Position numbers and translations under genes: made by a program
Notes under the pieces: generated by a model
What the model saw: the letters and a program-made list of their open reading frames with translations, nothing else
Database searches by the model: none
What the model was told of the DNA's origin: nothing
In this document: positions 7,898 to 15,638 of the stretch, piece after piece
How positions within the stretch are numbered: the first letter of the stretch is position 1
Layout: every line of letters starts with the position of its first letter
Source: JAAYCB01 sp012744395
Lineage (GTDB): Bacteria > Planctomycetota > Planctomycetia > Pirellulales > Thermoguttaceae
Direction of reading: 5' to 3'
DNA: 27,600 nt
Assembly (NCBI GenBank): GCA_028703175.1
Contig: JAQVNJ010000083.1
Location: forward strand, 1-27,600

Positions 7898-8479
7898 ATG
7901 GCGCCCCCCCCACCTCAATCCGGACAATCACTTGGTTTCCTGACGGTAGTCGAAGATCAAAAGCACGGCCTGTTCGGCGGATATCTCGTCTTGAACGGGA
8001 TGGGCCGGCCGTTGGAGTTCCACTGCACCGCGCCGGTCAAGGCAAACCGCGCGCAGGAGATTCTCTACGGGCCGACGCTCCGTCCGTACCTGTACGGCGA
8101 GCAGATTGGCCGGACTCTTTTTGAACAGTCAAAAACAATTCCCCTTGTCGTGTTGACCGACAGCGAGCCGATGCTCTCGGTTGGCGAATTCATCCCGCCG
8201 CCGGTCGCCCTGGTTGAACCCGGCGTGTGCGAGCCGTCGCCCGAAGCGGGCGATCCGCGGACCCCGATTTGGCGGACCGACAGCGGCCACGTCGCCGCCG
8301 GGCCGCATCGGGAGGCATTCACGATCGGCCAGCGGCACCTCGCCGTCGAGGCGGGGGGGACGCCGCTCGGCGGCCAGTTGGTCGAAGACCTCCAACGAAT
8401 CGCCGCGTCGTGGGACCTGGCCGAGCCCTTCGATCGGATTCGCGCGGCGATCGACGAAGCCCGCCGCGGGGGGCAGTGA
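7898..8479 (+). CDS. Conserved hypothetical protein upstream of SNF2 helicase
   Basis: A 193-residue protein beginning MAPPPPQSGQSLGFLTVVED. ATG 7898 is chosen over an upstream ATG at 7835 because the extra 21 residues look random and the recognisable fold starts after 7898. The N-terminal half is beta-rich (FLTVVEDQKHGLFGGYLVLNGMGRPLEFHCTAP), followed by a helical stretch with ILYGPTLRPYLYGEQIGRTLFEQS, then a Pro-rich segment and a C-terminal helix. No catalytic motif was recognised. The helicase gene starts either at GTG 8476, overlapping this stop (GTGA), or at ATG 8485 a few bases later, so the two are very likely co-translated and may act together. Function unknown. Confidence 0.75.
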   Translation: MAPPPPQSGQSLGFLTVVEDQKHGLFGGYLVLNGMGRPLEFHCTAPVKANRAQEILYGPTLRPYLYGEQIGRTLFEQSKTIPLVVLTDSEPMLSVGEFIPPPVALVEPGVCEPSPEAGDPRTPIWRTDSGHVAAGPHREAFTIGQRHLAVEAGGTPLGGQLVEDLQRIAASWDLAEPFDRIRAAIDEARRGGQ

Positions 8480-8484
8480 CTCGC

Positions 8485-10305
8485 ATGAACCATGGATTCG
8501 AGAGTCTGGAGACGACGGGTGGACGGCGGTGGATCAAGGATCAGCCGCCCGCGATCCACCACGAAGACCTCCAGTTGGCGCCCCAGCCGTTCGTAACCGG
8601 CTGGAATCGCGCCATCCAGCGCGACGTGCCCGTCCCGGCCCGTTCGCTGCCGCTTGGCATCGTGCGGCCGAAGACAATCTGCATCCCGATCCAGTCTCCG
8701 CGCGTGCCGGTACGGAGCTTCCTGTTCAGCGAGCCCGCCTCGCTGGCGGGCAGATTCGCGGCCGCCGGCGGCGAGCAGCCCACCGCCGGATCGAGCGCGG
8801 CGCGGCCGCCGGGCGCAACGCTGCGGAGCACGACTCGAGTTCGCCCGCCGACCGATGTGATCAAGCTTGAAGACCGGCTGGCGTATCTCCTGCAACCTTC
8901 GCTCGAGATGCTACTTGCCGAACGCTGGCTCGACTTTCCCTTCGCCCCCTTCCCGTATCAGATGGAGGGCATCGCCTTCCTCTACGCGCGGCAGGCCGCC
9001 GTACTGGCCGACGAGATGGGGCTGGGAAAGACGATGCAGGCGATCACGGCCATCCGGCTCCTGCTGCGGTGCGGGGAGATCCGCTCCGTGCTCCTGGTCT
9101 GCCCCAAGCCGCTCGTGTCGAACTGGAAGCGCGAGTTCGATCAGTGGGCGCCCGAGATCCCCGTGGCGATCGTCGAGGGCGATCAGCGCCGCCGCCACTG
9201 GCAGTGGCAACTGGCCGACGTTCCGGTCAAAATCGCCAACTACGAGCTGATGCTCCGCGATCGCGAGTTGTTCGAGGGCCGGGGCCCGGAGGCCGAGGGC
9301 CGGCTGAGATTCGACCTGGCCGTCCTCGACGAAGCCCAGCGGATCAAGAACCAGCGGAGCACGACCAGCCAGATCGTCCGGTCCGTGGCCCGCCGGCGGA
9401 ATTGGGCGCTGACCGGGACCCCGGTGGAGAACAGCGCCGAGGACCTGGTGGGCATCTTCGAGTTTCTCGTGCCCGGCCACCTCTCGCCCGAGATGAAGCC
9501 GAGCACGATGGGCCGCAGCGTGAGCGACTACGTGCTGCGGCGGACCAAGGATAAGGTCCTCACCGAACTGCCTCCCAAGATGTTCCGCGACGCCGAGCTT
9601 TCCCTCTTGCCGGAGCAGCAGGAGACCTACCGCCTGGCCGAAGACGAAGGGGTGCTTCGGATCGGCGAGATGGGCGATCAGGCGACGATCCAGCATGTAT
9701 TCGAGCTGATTCTGCGGCTCAAGCAGATCTGCAACTTCGATCCGGCGACCGGCGCCAGCGTCAAGTTCGAGCGCCTCGAAGCCGACCTCGAAGAGGTGGC
9801 CGCCAGCGGCCGCAAGGCACTCGTCTTCAGCCAGTGGGTGAGCACGCTGCGCCGGCTCTCCGGCCAGCTCGAGCGTTTCGGTCCGCTCGAGTTCCACGGC
9901 AAGATCCCGCCGGGGCAACGCGGCGAGGTCATCGAGAGGTTCCGGCATTCGCCCGACAAACACGTGCTGCTGATCAGCTACGGCGCCGGCGGCGTGGGCT
10001 TGAACCTGCAATTCTGCGAGTATGTCTTCCTCTTCGACCGCTGGTGGAACCCCGCCATCGAAGACCAGGCCGTCAACCGCGCCCACCGCATCGGGGCCGC
10101 CGGACCGGTCACCGTCACCCGCTTCCTCATGCTCGACACGATCGAAGAGCGGATCAATCTCGTCCTCGAGGAGAAGCGCGAACTGTTCGACACGATCTTC
10201 TCCGGCGCCGAGCAACGGCACAAGAAACTGGGGATGACCCAGGCGGAAATCTTCGGGCTGTTCGACCTCCGCTCGCCCGGTGGTCCGATCCGCTACGTGG
10301 CCTGA
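8485..10305 (+). CDS. SNF2/SWI2-family DNA-dependent ATPase (helicase-like)
   Basis: A 606-residue protein from ATG 8485 (615 from GTG 8476, equally possible). Residues 1-~150 are a family-specific N-terminal region. Lobe 1 contains the Walker A D176-EMGLGKT, the Walker B DEAQ box at 282-285 (VLDEAQRIKN), and motif III-like ALTGTPVENS. Lobe 2 contains LVFSQWVSTLRRL, SYGAGGVGLNLQFCEYVFLFDRWWNP and motif VI QAVNRAHRIGA with the arginine finger region near R535. These are the full set of motifs of the Snf2/RapA-type ATPases that translocate on double-stranded DNA and remodel protein-DNA complexes; they do not normally unwind strands. It lacks extra SWIM or nuclease domains. Cytosolic. Its partner is presumably the coupled upstream gene. 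Confidence 0.93.
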   Translation: MNHGFESLETTGGRRWIKDQPPAIHHEDLQLAPQPFVTGWNRAIQRDVPVPARSLPLGIVRPKTICIPIQSPRVPVRSFLFSEPASLAGRFAAAGGEQPTAGSSAARPPGATLRSTTRVRPPTDVIKLEDRLAYLLQPSLEMLLAERWLDFPFAPFPYQMEGIAFLYARQAAVLADEMGLGKTMQAITAIRLLLRCGEIRSVLLVCPKPLVSNWKREFDQWAPEIPVAIVEGDQRRRHWQWQLADVPVKIANYELMLRDRELFEGRGPEAEGRLRFDLAVLDEAQRIKNQRSTTSQIVRSVARRRNWALTGTPVENSAEDLVGIFEFLVPGHLSPEMKPSTMGRSVSDYVLRRTKDKVLTELPPKMFRDAELSLLPEQQETYRLAEDEGVLRIGEMGDQATIQHVFELILRLKQICNFDPATGASVKFERLEADLEEVAASGRKALVFSQWVSTLRRLSGQLERFGPLEFHGKIPPGQRGEVIERFRHSPDKHVLLISYGAGGVGLNLQFCEYVFLFDRWWNPAIEDQAVNRAHRIGAAGPVTVTRFLMLDTIEERINLVLEEKRELFDTIFSGAEQRHKKLGMTQAEIFGLFDLRSPGGPIRYVA

Positions 10306-10358
10306 CGCGTTCCGCTGACCGGCTGCCGGCATGCCGCCCCCGCCTGGCAACCTTGCTG

Positions 10359-10382
10359 GTTCCCAAGCTCCAGCCCGGGAAC
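10359..10382. repeat. 24-bp palindromic repeat, copy 1 (single)
   Basis: Arms GTTCCCAAGCTC and CAGCCCGGGAAC form an imperfect palindrome. It belongs to a family of five in this window (others at 13929, 14010, 24688, 24779). It lies between the convergent SNF2 and oxidoreductase genes. Confidence 0.8.
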
Positions 10383-10460
10383 CGCGGCAACGCGCCGCAG
10401 CGCCGCCGCAGACCGCCCGGGTCCGCGCTGCAAATCAACGCATCGGCAATCCGCTTGACA

Positions 10461-10502
10461 AACGCCCCAGGGTCTCCGCTGAGCGGCGCACCCTGGGGCG
10501 TT
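10461..10502. terminator. Strong hairpin between convergent genes
   Basis: AACGCCCCAGGGT (10461-10473) pairs perfectly with ACCCTGGGGCGTT (10490-10502), a 13-bp stem; the 16-nt loop itself contains CCGC...GCGG. It sits between the ends of the plus-strand helicase gene and the minus-strand oxidoreductase gene, a natural place for a shared terminator, although neither side has a long T-run. Confidence 0.55.
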
Positions 10503-10546
10503 GCCATGAATTGCCCTCCGCCTGAAGCCGATCACGGCCCTGGGGA

Positions 10547-11839
10547 TCACGCAAACGGATTGTAGAGCCCTGGCTGGGCGATCGGGTATTGGCCGTCTTC
10601 GTCGGGCTGGACGGGCGCGGGGCTCTCGAACGTGAAGTTCTCGATGCCCGGGGCGAGGTCCGAACCCTTCTCGACCGCTTCGTCCCACTTGATGAGCTTG
10701 CCGCTGTAGGTGGCCATCCGGCCAAGCACGGCGGTGAAGCTGCTCGTGGCGCCGACGTGGCCTTCATTATAGGGCGTGCCCTTGCGGATCGCCTCGACCA
10801 GGGCGAAGTGCTCCTGATCGTAGTCGCCGAACTTGAAGGGCACTCCGCCGACGTCCGCCACGTCGCCCTTGTCGGTCATCCCGCCGTTGCCCTTCGTGCC
10901 GAAGGCGTATTCGGCAACGCGGTTGAAGACGTTGCTGACGTGGCGGCACTGGCTGTACATCTTCGTGCCGTCGGGATAGGTGAACTCGACGAAGTGATGG
11001 TCGAACAGTTGCGTCGGGCCGCCGGCCTGCTTGCGGCGCATCTCGCTGCCGCCCATGCCGTTGGCCTCGACCGGGTGGGCATTCTTGGCCCAGTTGCAGA
11101 CGTCGATGTTGTGGACGTGCTGCTCGCAGATGTTGTCGCCGCTGAGCCAGACGAAGTGGTACCAGTTGTTGACCTGCTTCTGGATCTCGGTCCAGTCATC
11201 CTGCCCCTTCCGCCACCAGATGCCTCCGCCGTTCCAATAGGCCTGGAGGCAAACGAGGTCGCCGTACTTGCCGTCGTGGATCTTCTTGATCCCGTTGACG
11301 TAGCCGGCGTTGTGGCGGCGCTGGAGACCGACGCCCACCTTCAACCCCTTCTCGTCGGCCATCTTGTTCGCCTCGACGAGCTTGCGATAGCCGGGGGCGT
11401 CGACGCAGCAGGGCTTCTCCATGAAGACGTGCTTGCCGGCCGCGACTGCGGCCGCGTATTGGACCGGGCGGAACCCCGGCGGCGTGGCGATGATCACCAT
11501 GTCGCAGTCGGCGTCGATCGCCTTCTGGTAGGAATCGAGACCCCAGAAGGTCTTCTCGGGCGAGACCCCCAGGTTCTTCGCGGCGTTCTTGGCCTTGGCC
11601 TCGAACGCGTCGGCAACAGCCACGATCTTGGTGTTCTCGCAGGCCTTGAGGTTGTTCGCCGCGGCGCCGTTGCCGCGGCCGCCGCAACCGATCAGCGCAA
11701 CGCGCAGCGTATCGCCGCCTTGGGCGTGGGCCGAGCGGGCGATGCTCAGGCTCAGGCCGCTGGCCAGGGCCGCGCCGGCGGCGATTGTTGAACTGTCTTT
11801 GAGAAACTCGCGACGGGATCGCAATTCTTTGGTGCTCAT
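10547..11839 (-). CDS. Tat-exported Gfo/Idh/MocA-family oxidoreductase
   Basis: A 430-residue protein. The start ATG 11839 has a GGAG site 9 nt upstream and begins a twin-arginine signal (SRREFLK at residues 8-14, hydrophobic AAGAALASGLSLSIA, end near AHAQ). The Rossmann fold follows: VALIGCGGRGNGAAA (GCGGRG at 51-56) and the family's EKP motif at 141-143 (FMEKPCC). The C-terminal sheet domain includes WLSGDNICEQHVHNIDVCNW, where the His residues probably line the active site. The family uses NAD(P) to oxidise or reduce sugars, inositols and their derivatives; secreted members with a bound cofactor are especially numerous in planctomycetes. Monocistronic as far as visible; the exact substrate cannot be told. 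Confidence 0.93.
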   Translation of the reverse strand: MSTKELRSRREFLKDSSTIAAGAALASGLSLSIARSAHAQGGDTLRVALIGCGGRGNGAAANNLKACENTKIVAVADAFEAKAKNAAKNLGVSPEKTFWGLDSYQKAIDADCDMVIIATPPGFRPVQYAAAVAAGKHVFMEKPCCVDAPGYRKLVEANKMADEKGLKVGVGLQRRHNAGYVNGIKKIHDGKYGDLVCLQAYWNGGGIWWRKGQDDWTEIQKQVNNWYHFVWLSGDNICEQHVHNIDVCNWAKNAHPVEANGMGGSEMRRKQAGGPTQLFDHHFVEFTYPDGTKMYSQCRHVSNVFNRVAEYAFGTKGNGGMTDKGDVADVGGVPFKFGDYDQEHFALVEAIRKGTPYNEGHVGATSSFTAVLGRMATYSGKLIKWDEAVEKGSDLAPGIENFTFESPAPVQPDEDGQYPIAQPGLYNPFA

Positions 11840-12550
11840 GCTGTTTTGCTCCGTTAGAGGGCTGCAACGACTGCAAGAAACCGGCAAATCGGCTCGGTCC
11901 GCGTGATGCGACAATGTTAACCCCCGGCGGCCGCTTCACGCAATAGCCCGGCCGGTTGGCCCGCTGGACTGGAAGCGAGCCGAGTCCGGGTAGTCACGGG
12001 AACTGAAAGGAAAACCAGCCAGGACGGCGCGAAATTGCGTGTTTTCAAGGGTGGCGGGGCCATTGATCCCCTGCCTGGCCGTGCTGATCGCGAAAACAGC
12101 CGGCCTTGCCGGAGCCTTCGCTCCCGACCAGCGGGCTCGGACGTCCGAACCGCCTCCGGCGGAATACGGCCCGCTGCCCACGCCTGGCTTCTGAATCGCC
12201 GGGAGGCGGCCGCCCGGCTCGGCGTCTCGCCGGGTTCGAATAATTTCGGCGGCGAGCCGTGGGACAATCCAGTCTATCTGCGCGATCCGGCAGAATTCGA
12301 TCGCCTGTCTCGCGATCCGTGCAACGCTCCGCTGAACTGGCGGCGCGATCTCGGCTGCCCCGGTGAGAACCTGTTCACCAAGGCCGAGGTTCGCGACGGC
12401 AGCCTGCAATCGGGCGGGGGAATCGCTCCGCCCGTTCGGCGCTCCCGTGGGACCGTCATTCCACATTCCACGACGGGAAATCGCACGGCTTTGGCGGAGC
12501 CGCCAGGCGGAGACTTCCCAGCCGCAATTGGAGCCTGCCAGCCGCTGGGC
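11840..12550. other. Intergenic stretch without recognisable gene
   Basis: About 710 bp between two minus-strand genes. Open frames exist on both strands (for example 12035-12565 plus and 11936-12466 minus), but both translate to Arg/Pro/Gly-rich sequence without structure. Several short GC-rich inverted repeats occur (around 12145-12165 and 12190-12240). The first ~100 bp above 11839 must hold the oxidoreductase promoter; no clear elements were assigned. Confidence 0.5.
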
Positions 12551-13753
12551 CTAGTGGCGCATTGACTCGTCGCGGCGTCTTGGCAGAAACGCCCTCAGGG
12601 CGGCCTTGTTCGCCGCGATCAAATTGCGATGGCGTACGATCAGTCCGAGTTTTTGCAGGGCGTTCAGGTCTCTGGTCGTGGTCTTTCTTGTCTTGCCTAG
12701 ATAGGCTTCACCCAGCTGCGGGGAAAGCTTCTGTATCTCCGCAATTGGACAGGGCTTTTTCCGTTTTCCCAGTTCCAGCGCCAGTTGCCGCTGTCTGTGG
12801 GCCGCAGCGCTCTTGGCATTGCGGAACTTGTCATAGACATGATCCTTCCAGACCACGGCATGCTGATATTCCCTGATCCGCTTGATTTGCTCGTCAAGCT
12901 GATCCACGAGCCCCGCGACCGCATACCGGATGAAACAGAAAGGATCGGCGGTTTTGCTGGCCAACGAGAGTTGACGATAGTATTCCGAGCGGGTTTGGTT
13001 GTAGTGATTGCTCAAGAGGTGGCACGCCACGGTAGGCATGCCGACACCGAGGAAGATCTGGAATTCGACCAGGCGGGCGGTGCGGCCATTGCCGTCGCCG
13101 AACGGGTGAATCCACGCCAGGTAAAGATGTGCGAGTACCGCTCGCACAACGGCAATTGCCACGCTGTTTTGAGGGGATGTCAGGTTGTTGATCCACCGGC
13201 AAAGCCGCTCCAAGAGGTATTCGCAATCCTCGTGGGGCGCGCCGCGATAGTCCGCTACTCCAACCGAATACTCCCGGATTCTCCCCGGAACATCGCCCTC
13301 GGGTACCGGCAAACCTTTGAGGACCATTTCGTTGAACCGCTTGACTTGCTCGGGCGTGATGGTGCAATCCCGCGCCTCATCGATCATCTCCTTGGCCACG
13401 AGGTTGCAGGCGTCCACGATGTTGTCGATTTCCTTGCCCTGATACTCCTTGGACTGAGGCAAAGCCTCTCTCGTCTTGATGCGGCGCAGCACCTCCTTCT
13501 CCGAGAGCGTGTTGCCTTCGATCGCGGTGGTTGCCGCCACCCCCTTCGCCAGGTAGAGGCTGAGAAGCCTCTGGCCGACTTCCGGAGCCACCATGACATT
13601 GCCGACGTGTTCGCATTTTGACTGGATGGCGCCGAGATTGATCCACGTCTGGTAGCTCAGCCGATTCAGATCGATCTCGAATGTGAGCCACGGATGCGTC
13701 GGCTCGTACGTCCGTTGTCCAGACCCCAAAGGTGTCCCTTTTGAGCGTGTCAT
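12551..13753 (-). CDS. Fic-domain protein AMPylase, class II, with C-terminal winged helix
   Basis: A 400-residue protein. The Fic core motif H216-PFGDGNGRTAR is complete (HxFx[D/E]GNGRxxR), so it should transfer AMP (or another nucleotide moiety) to a hydroxyl side chain of a target protein. An N-terminal TTAIEGN (T75 to E79) fits the [S/T]xxxE[G/N] inhibitory helix, placed before the Fic core, which defines class II; E79 would block productive ATP binding until released. The flap region preceding the motif and the hydrophobic core (LAHLYLAWIHPF) are intact. Residues ~310-400 look like a winged helix (ALELGKRKKPCPIAEIQ, TTTRDLNALQKLGLIVRHRN) that could bind DNA. No antitoxin gene is adjacent. 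Base composition is visibly less GC-rich than the neighbours, suggesting acquisition by transfer. The target is unknown. Confidence 0.92.
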   Translation of the reverse strand: MTRSKGTPLGSGQRTYEPTHPWLTFEIDLNRLSYQTWINLGAIQSKCEHVGNVMVAPEVGQRLLSLYLAKGVAATTAIEGNTLSEKEVLRRIKTREALPQSKEYQGKEIDNIVDACNLVAKEMIDEARDCTITPEQVKRFNEMVLKGLPVPEGDVPGRIREYSVGVADYRGAPHEDCEYLLERLCRWINNLTSPQNSVAIAVVRAVLAHLYLAWIHPFGDGNGRTARLVEFQIFLGVGMPTVACHLLSNHYNQTRSEYYRQLSLASKTADPFCFIRYAVAGLVDQLDEQIKRIREYQHAVVWKDHVYDKFRNAKSAAAHRQRQLALELGKRKKPCPIAEIQKLSPQLGEAYLGKTRKTTTRDLNALQKLGLIVRHRNLIAANKAALRAFLPRRRDESMRH

Positions 13754-13772
13754 ATCTCATTGATAGCAGAGG

Positions 13773-13801
13773 ATTTAAGCGATTGTTTGGCAGAAAATGT
13801 C
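13773..13801 (-). promoter_or_regulatory. Candidate fic promoter
   Basis: On the minus strand GACATT (13801-13796) and TTAAAT (13778-13773) are separated by 17 bp, a plausible sigma-70-type -35/-10 pair about 20 bp upstream of the fic start codon. The -35 lies within the first ATGTC repeat unit. Confidence 0.35.
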
Positions 13802-13837
13802 TCACTAAATGTCCCGCCGCATGTCCCAATTCTTGTC
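13797..13837 (-). promoter_or_regulatory. Phased 12-bp direct repeats upstream of fic
   Basis: ATGTC occurs at 13797, 13809 and 13821 and TTGTC at 13833, each exactly 12 bp apart (GACAT on the coding strand of fic). They lie 44-84 bp upstream of the fic start and overlap its likely -35. Regular spacing close to one helical turn suggests an operator for a regulator that binds cooperatively, possibly the Fic protein's own winged helix. Confidence 0.5.
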
Positions 13838-13928
13838 CGCGCGACATCCTGCGTCAAGAGACGAGTTCATCCGCGGATGTCGCGTGCCCCCGACGTGAGC
13901 CAGTTCAGCTCTTAGATGCGACTTCCTG

Positions 13929-13952
13929 GTTCCCGACCTCCCGCTTGGGAAC
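13929..13952. repeat. 24-bp palindromic repeat, copy 2 (left of pair)
   Basis: Arms GTTCCCGACCTC and CCGCTTGGGAAC. It is the left member of a pair; a 16-bp hairpin CGCTTGGCACCAAGCG (13980-13995) lies between it and copy 3. Confidence 0.75.
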
Positions 13953-14009
13953 CCGCCTATCCCCCGAAATTCTGGCTGCCGCTTGGCACCAAGCGGGTTT
14001 CACGCAAGC

Positions 14010-14033
14010 GTTTCCAACCTGGAGCTTGGGAAC
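14010..14033. repeat. 24-bp palindromic repeat, copy 3 (right of pair)
   Basis: Arms GTTTCCAACCTG and GAGCTTGGGAAC, starting 81 bp after copy 2. The pair sits in the divergent gap between fic and the glutathione peroxidase gene. The rest of that gap (13754-14196) shows no gene. Confidence 0.75.
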
Positions 14034-14196
14034 GGGGTGAGAGGGAAGATATTCGCTGGCCCGCACCTCTCTTCCCCGGGCAGCCTTCCCCGTCACCGTA
14101 CAATTCCGGCAGATTGCTCCCGGCGGGGTTGATCCGCGCGGGATGGAATGAATTGCCTCTTGCAGGAGCCAATGACTTTCGAGGAGAGATTGACCG

Positions 14197-14778
14197 ATGA
14201 CCAGAATTGTGATGATGGCGGCGGCCGCCGCGCTGGTGCTTGCCCCGGTGTCGCTTGCCCGCGGTGCGGACAAGGAACAGAAGACGCCGCCGGCGCTGAA
14301 CTTCAAGATGCAGTCGCTCGCCGGCAAGGAGGTCAACCTGGCCGGCTACTTGGGAAAGGTCGTGCTGGTGGTCAACGTCGCCAGCAAGTGCGGGCTGACG
14401 CCGCAGTACGAGCAGCTCCAAGCGCTCCACGAGAAATACGCGCGGCGCGGGCTGGCGGTGCTCGGATTCCCCTGCAACCAGTTCCGCGAGCAGGAGTCGG
14501 GCACGGCGGACGAGATTCGCCAATTCTGCCAGACCAATTACGGCGTGACCTTCGACATGTTCGCCAAGATCGACGTCAACGGCGAGGGGGCATGCGGGCT
14601 GTACAAGCACCTCGCGGCCCTCGATCTGAAACCCAAGGGAGAAGGCCCGATCCGTTGGAATTTCGAGAAGTTCCTCATCGGCCGCAATGGCGAAGTGGTC
14701 GCCCGCTTCGCTCCCAAGACCAGGCCCGACGACCCCGAGCTGGTGCGGCGGATCGAGGCGGAACTGGCCAAGAAATGA
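14197..14778 (+). CDS. Exported glutathione peroxidase-family (thioredoxin-dependent type) protein
   Basis: A 193-residue protein. ATG 14197 follows a good Shine-Dalgarno site (GAGGAGAG, 14181-14188, 8 nt away). Residues 1-23 form a signal peptide (MTRIVMMAAAAALVLAPVSLARG), so it acts outside the cytoplasmic membrane. The peroxidatic cysteine is C65 in NVASKCGLTPQY; LGFPCNQF (with Q95) and WNFEKFLIG (W144, N145) supply the other catalytic residues. A further cysteine, C111, is placed as the resolving cysteine of non-selenium GPx enzymes that use thioredoxin-like donors rather than glutathione. It would reduce hydrogen peroxide and lipid hydroperoxides in the periplasm. Length is normal for the family plus a signal peptide. 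No redox partner is adjacent. Confidence 0.93.
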   Translation: MTRIVMMAAAAALVLAPVSLARGADKEQKTPPALNFKMQSLAGKEVNLAGYLGKVVLVVNVASKCGLTPQYEQLQALHEKYARRGLAVLGFPCNQFREQESGTADEIRQFCQTNYGVTFDMFAKIDVNGEGACGLYKHLAALDLKPKGEGPIRWNFEKFLIGRNGEVVARFAPKTRPDDPELVRRIEAELAKK

Positions 14779-15043
14779 TCCCGGGCAAGCGGCTTCGAGG
14801 CGCAGCGCGGACTTCTCCGCGCGTTGCTCGGAGAGTACAAAGCACGCACGCATCGAAGATAGCGGTGAACTGGCTCACGCTCGTATTCCCTCACCCCTGC
14901 CCCTCTCCCGTCCGGCGGGTGAGTGGAGTTGGTGCCGGTCAATAACCCATTCCGCGTTTTTGCGCTTCGGCCGCGAGTCTCTGTTTCCCGCACGCCACGA
15001 CGGGGCGCGGGTGAAAACAAAGACTCCCGACGCCGTTTTTCGT
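14779..15043. other. Gene-free stretch after the peroxidase gene
   Basis: No coding frame with protein character. It contains the pyrimidine-rich phrase CCCTCACCCCTGCCCCTCTC at 14890-14909, of a kind that recurs as dispersed repeats in many bacterial genomes, but only one copy is in the window. Confidence 0.4.
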
Positions 15044-15224
15044 CCCGTCCCGAAGGGACACCCCTAAGCCAGCCCAGGGCGGAGGACGGCGAGTGTAACG
15101 AGCCGTCAGTAGCCCTGGGTCAGAAGCCGCCTCAGACCCTGCAAGCCCCAACGGGGCGGCCCTAACAAACAGGCCGAAAGCATGCCTGAATCGTTGGCCA
15201 AAGGGATGGGATGGGCTGGCTTAG

Positions 15225-15522
15225 TGGTCCATTTCAGAAATGATGTCAGGGTTCCTTCAATGATGTAGGTTGGGCGTTCCCGCCCGACAGAGAACGACGG
15301 GCAGGAATGCCCATCCTACCAATGAGCTTGCACGATCTTCAATCTCGCCGCACCGCCGGGTTTCCGCGGCTTGAATCCGCATCTCCCGATCACGGTCCAC
15401 TACCGCCATCTTCCGCCGAGTTCGCATCGCTCTCGAGCGAAATGCTGCAGCGATTGCGCGACATCAAAGGAACCGCTCTCGACGGGCGCAAGGAACCTTG
15501 ACATCACTTCTGAAATGGACCA
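15225..15522. mobile_element. 298-bp MITE-like element B inserted in element A
   Basis: Terminal inverted repeats 15225-15257 and 15490-15522 match at 31 of 33 positions and begin TGGTCCATTTCAGAA. Direct copies of CTTAG flank the element (15220-15224 and 15523-15527), as expected for a 5-bp target-site duplication. Removing the element plus one CTTAG restores the perfect right end of element A, direct proof of insertion order. There is no transposase inside; a 64-codon open frame (15307-15501) looks random. Confidence 0.82.
15265..15319. repeat. Palindrome inside element B
   Basis: GTAGGTTGGGCGTTCCCGCCCG (positions 15265-15286) pairs with 15298-15319 at 18 of 22 positions across an 11-nt loop. 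It is possibly a third repeat nested within element B or part of its own structure. Confidence 0.65.
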
Positions 15523-15638
15523 CTTAGGGGTGTCCCTTCGGGACGGGCAGAGCAAACGAGTTCCCGACCCACAGCCAGTGGGCGGCTCGTTTCACTAATC
15601 AGGCGGATCAGGAAGGGACGCGAGACATTAAGCACGGG

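Larger units (their letters stand above)
15044..15547. mobile_element. Small inverted-repeat element A (about 201 bp before interruption)
   Basis: The left end, 15044-15075, begins CCCGTCCCGAAGGGACACCC. Its reverse complement is found in two pieces: 15213-15224 (GGGCTGGCTTAG) and 15528-15547 (GGGTGTCCCTTCGGGACGGG). Once the intervening 298-bp element B and one copy of its 5-bp duplication are removed, the two ends match over all 32 bp, and the match stops abruptly outside. No coding frame is inside, so it would be a non-autonomous (MITE-like) element or a large palindromic repeat. It lies between the convergent peroxidase and zinc-ribbon genes. Confidence 0.75.

Noticed and set aside
8911..10350. 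479-codon minus-strand frame opposite the SNF2 gene
   Set aside because: The plus strand carries every SNF2 motif; the antisense product has none.
10589..11791. 400-codon plus-strand frame opposite the Gfo/Idh/MocA gene
   Set aside because: An antisense shadow; the minus-strand protein has a Tat signal, Rossmann motif and EKP motif.
12230..12260. tRNA-like T-loop phrase GGTTCGAAT
   Set aside because: The flanking bases do not form the T-stem and no acceptor or anticodon arm could be found on either strand.
12035..12565. Possible gene of 176 codons in the gap beside fic
   Set aside because: No domain, biased composition, and an equally long frame exists on the other strand; no start signal.
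13973..13990. Sigma-54 promoter-like TGGCTG...TGGC
   Set aside because: The GG/GC spacing fits but -24 and -12 flanking bases do not, and the phrase belongs to the hairpin between the paired palindromes.
15307..15501. 64-codon frame inside element B as a transposase remnant
   Set aside because: Too short and without any DDE, HTH or other transposase feature.
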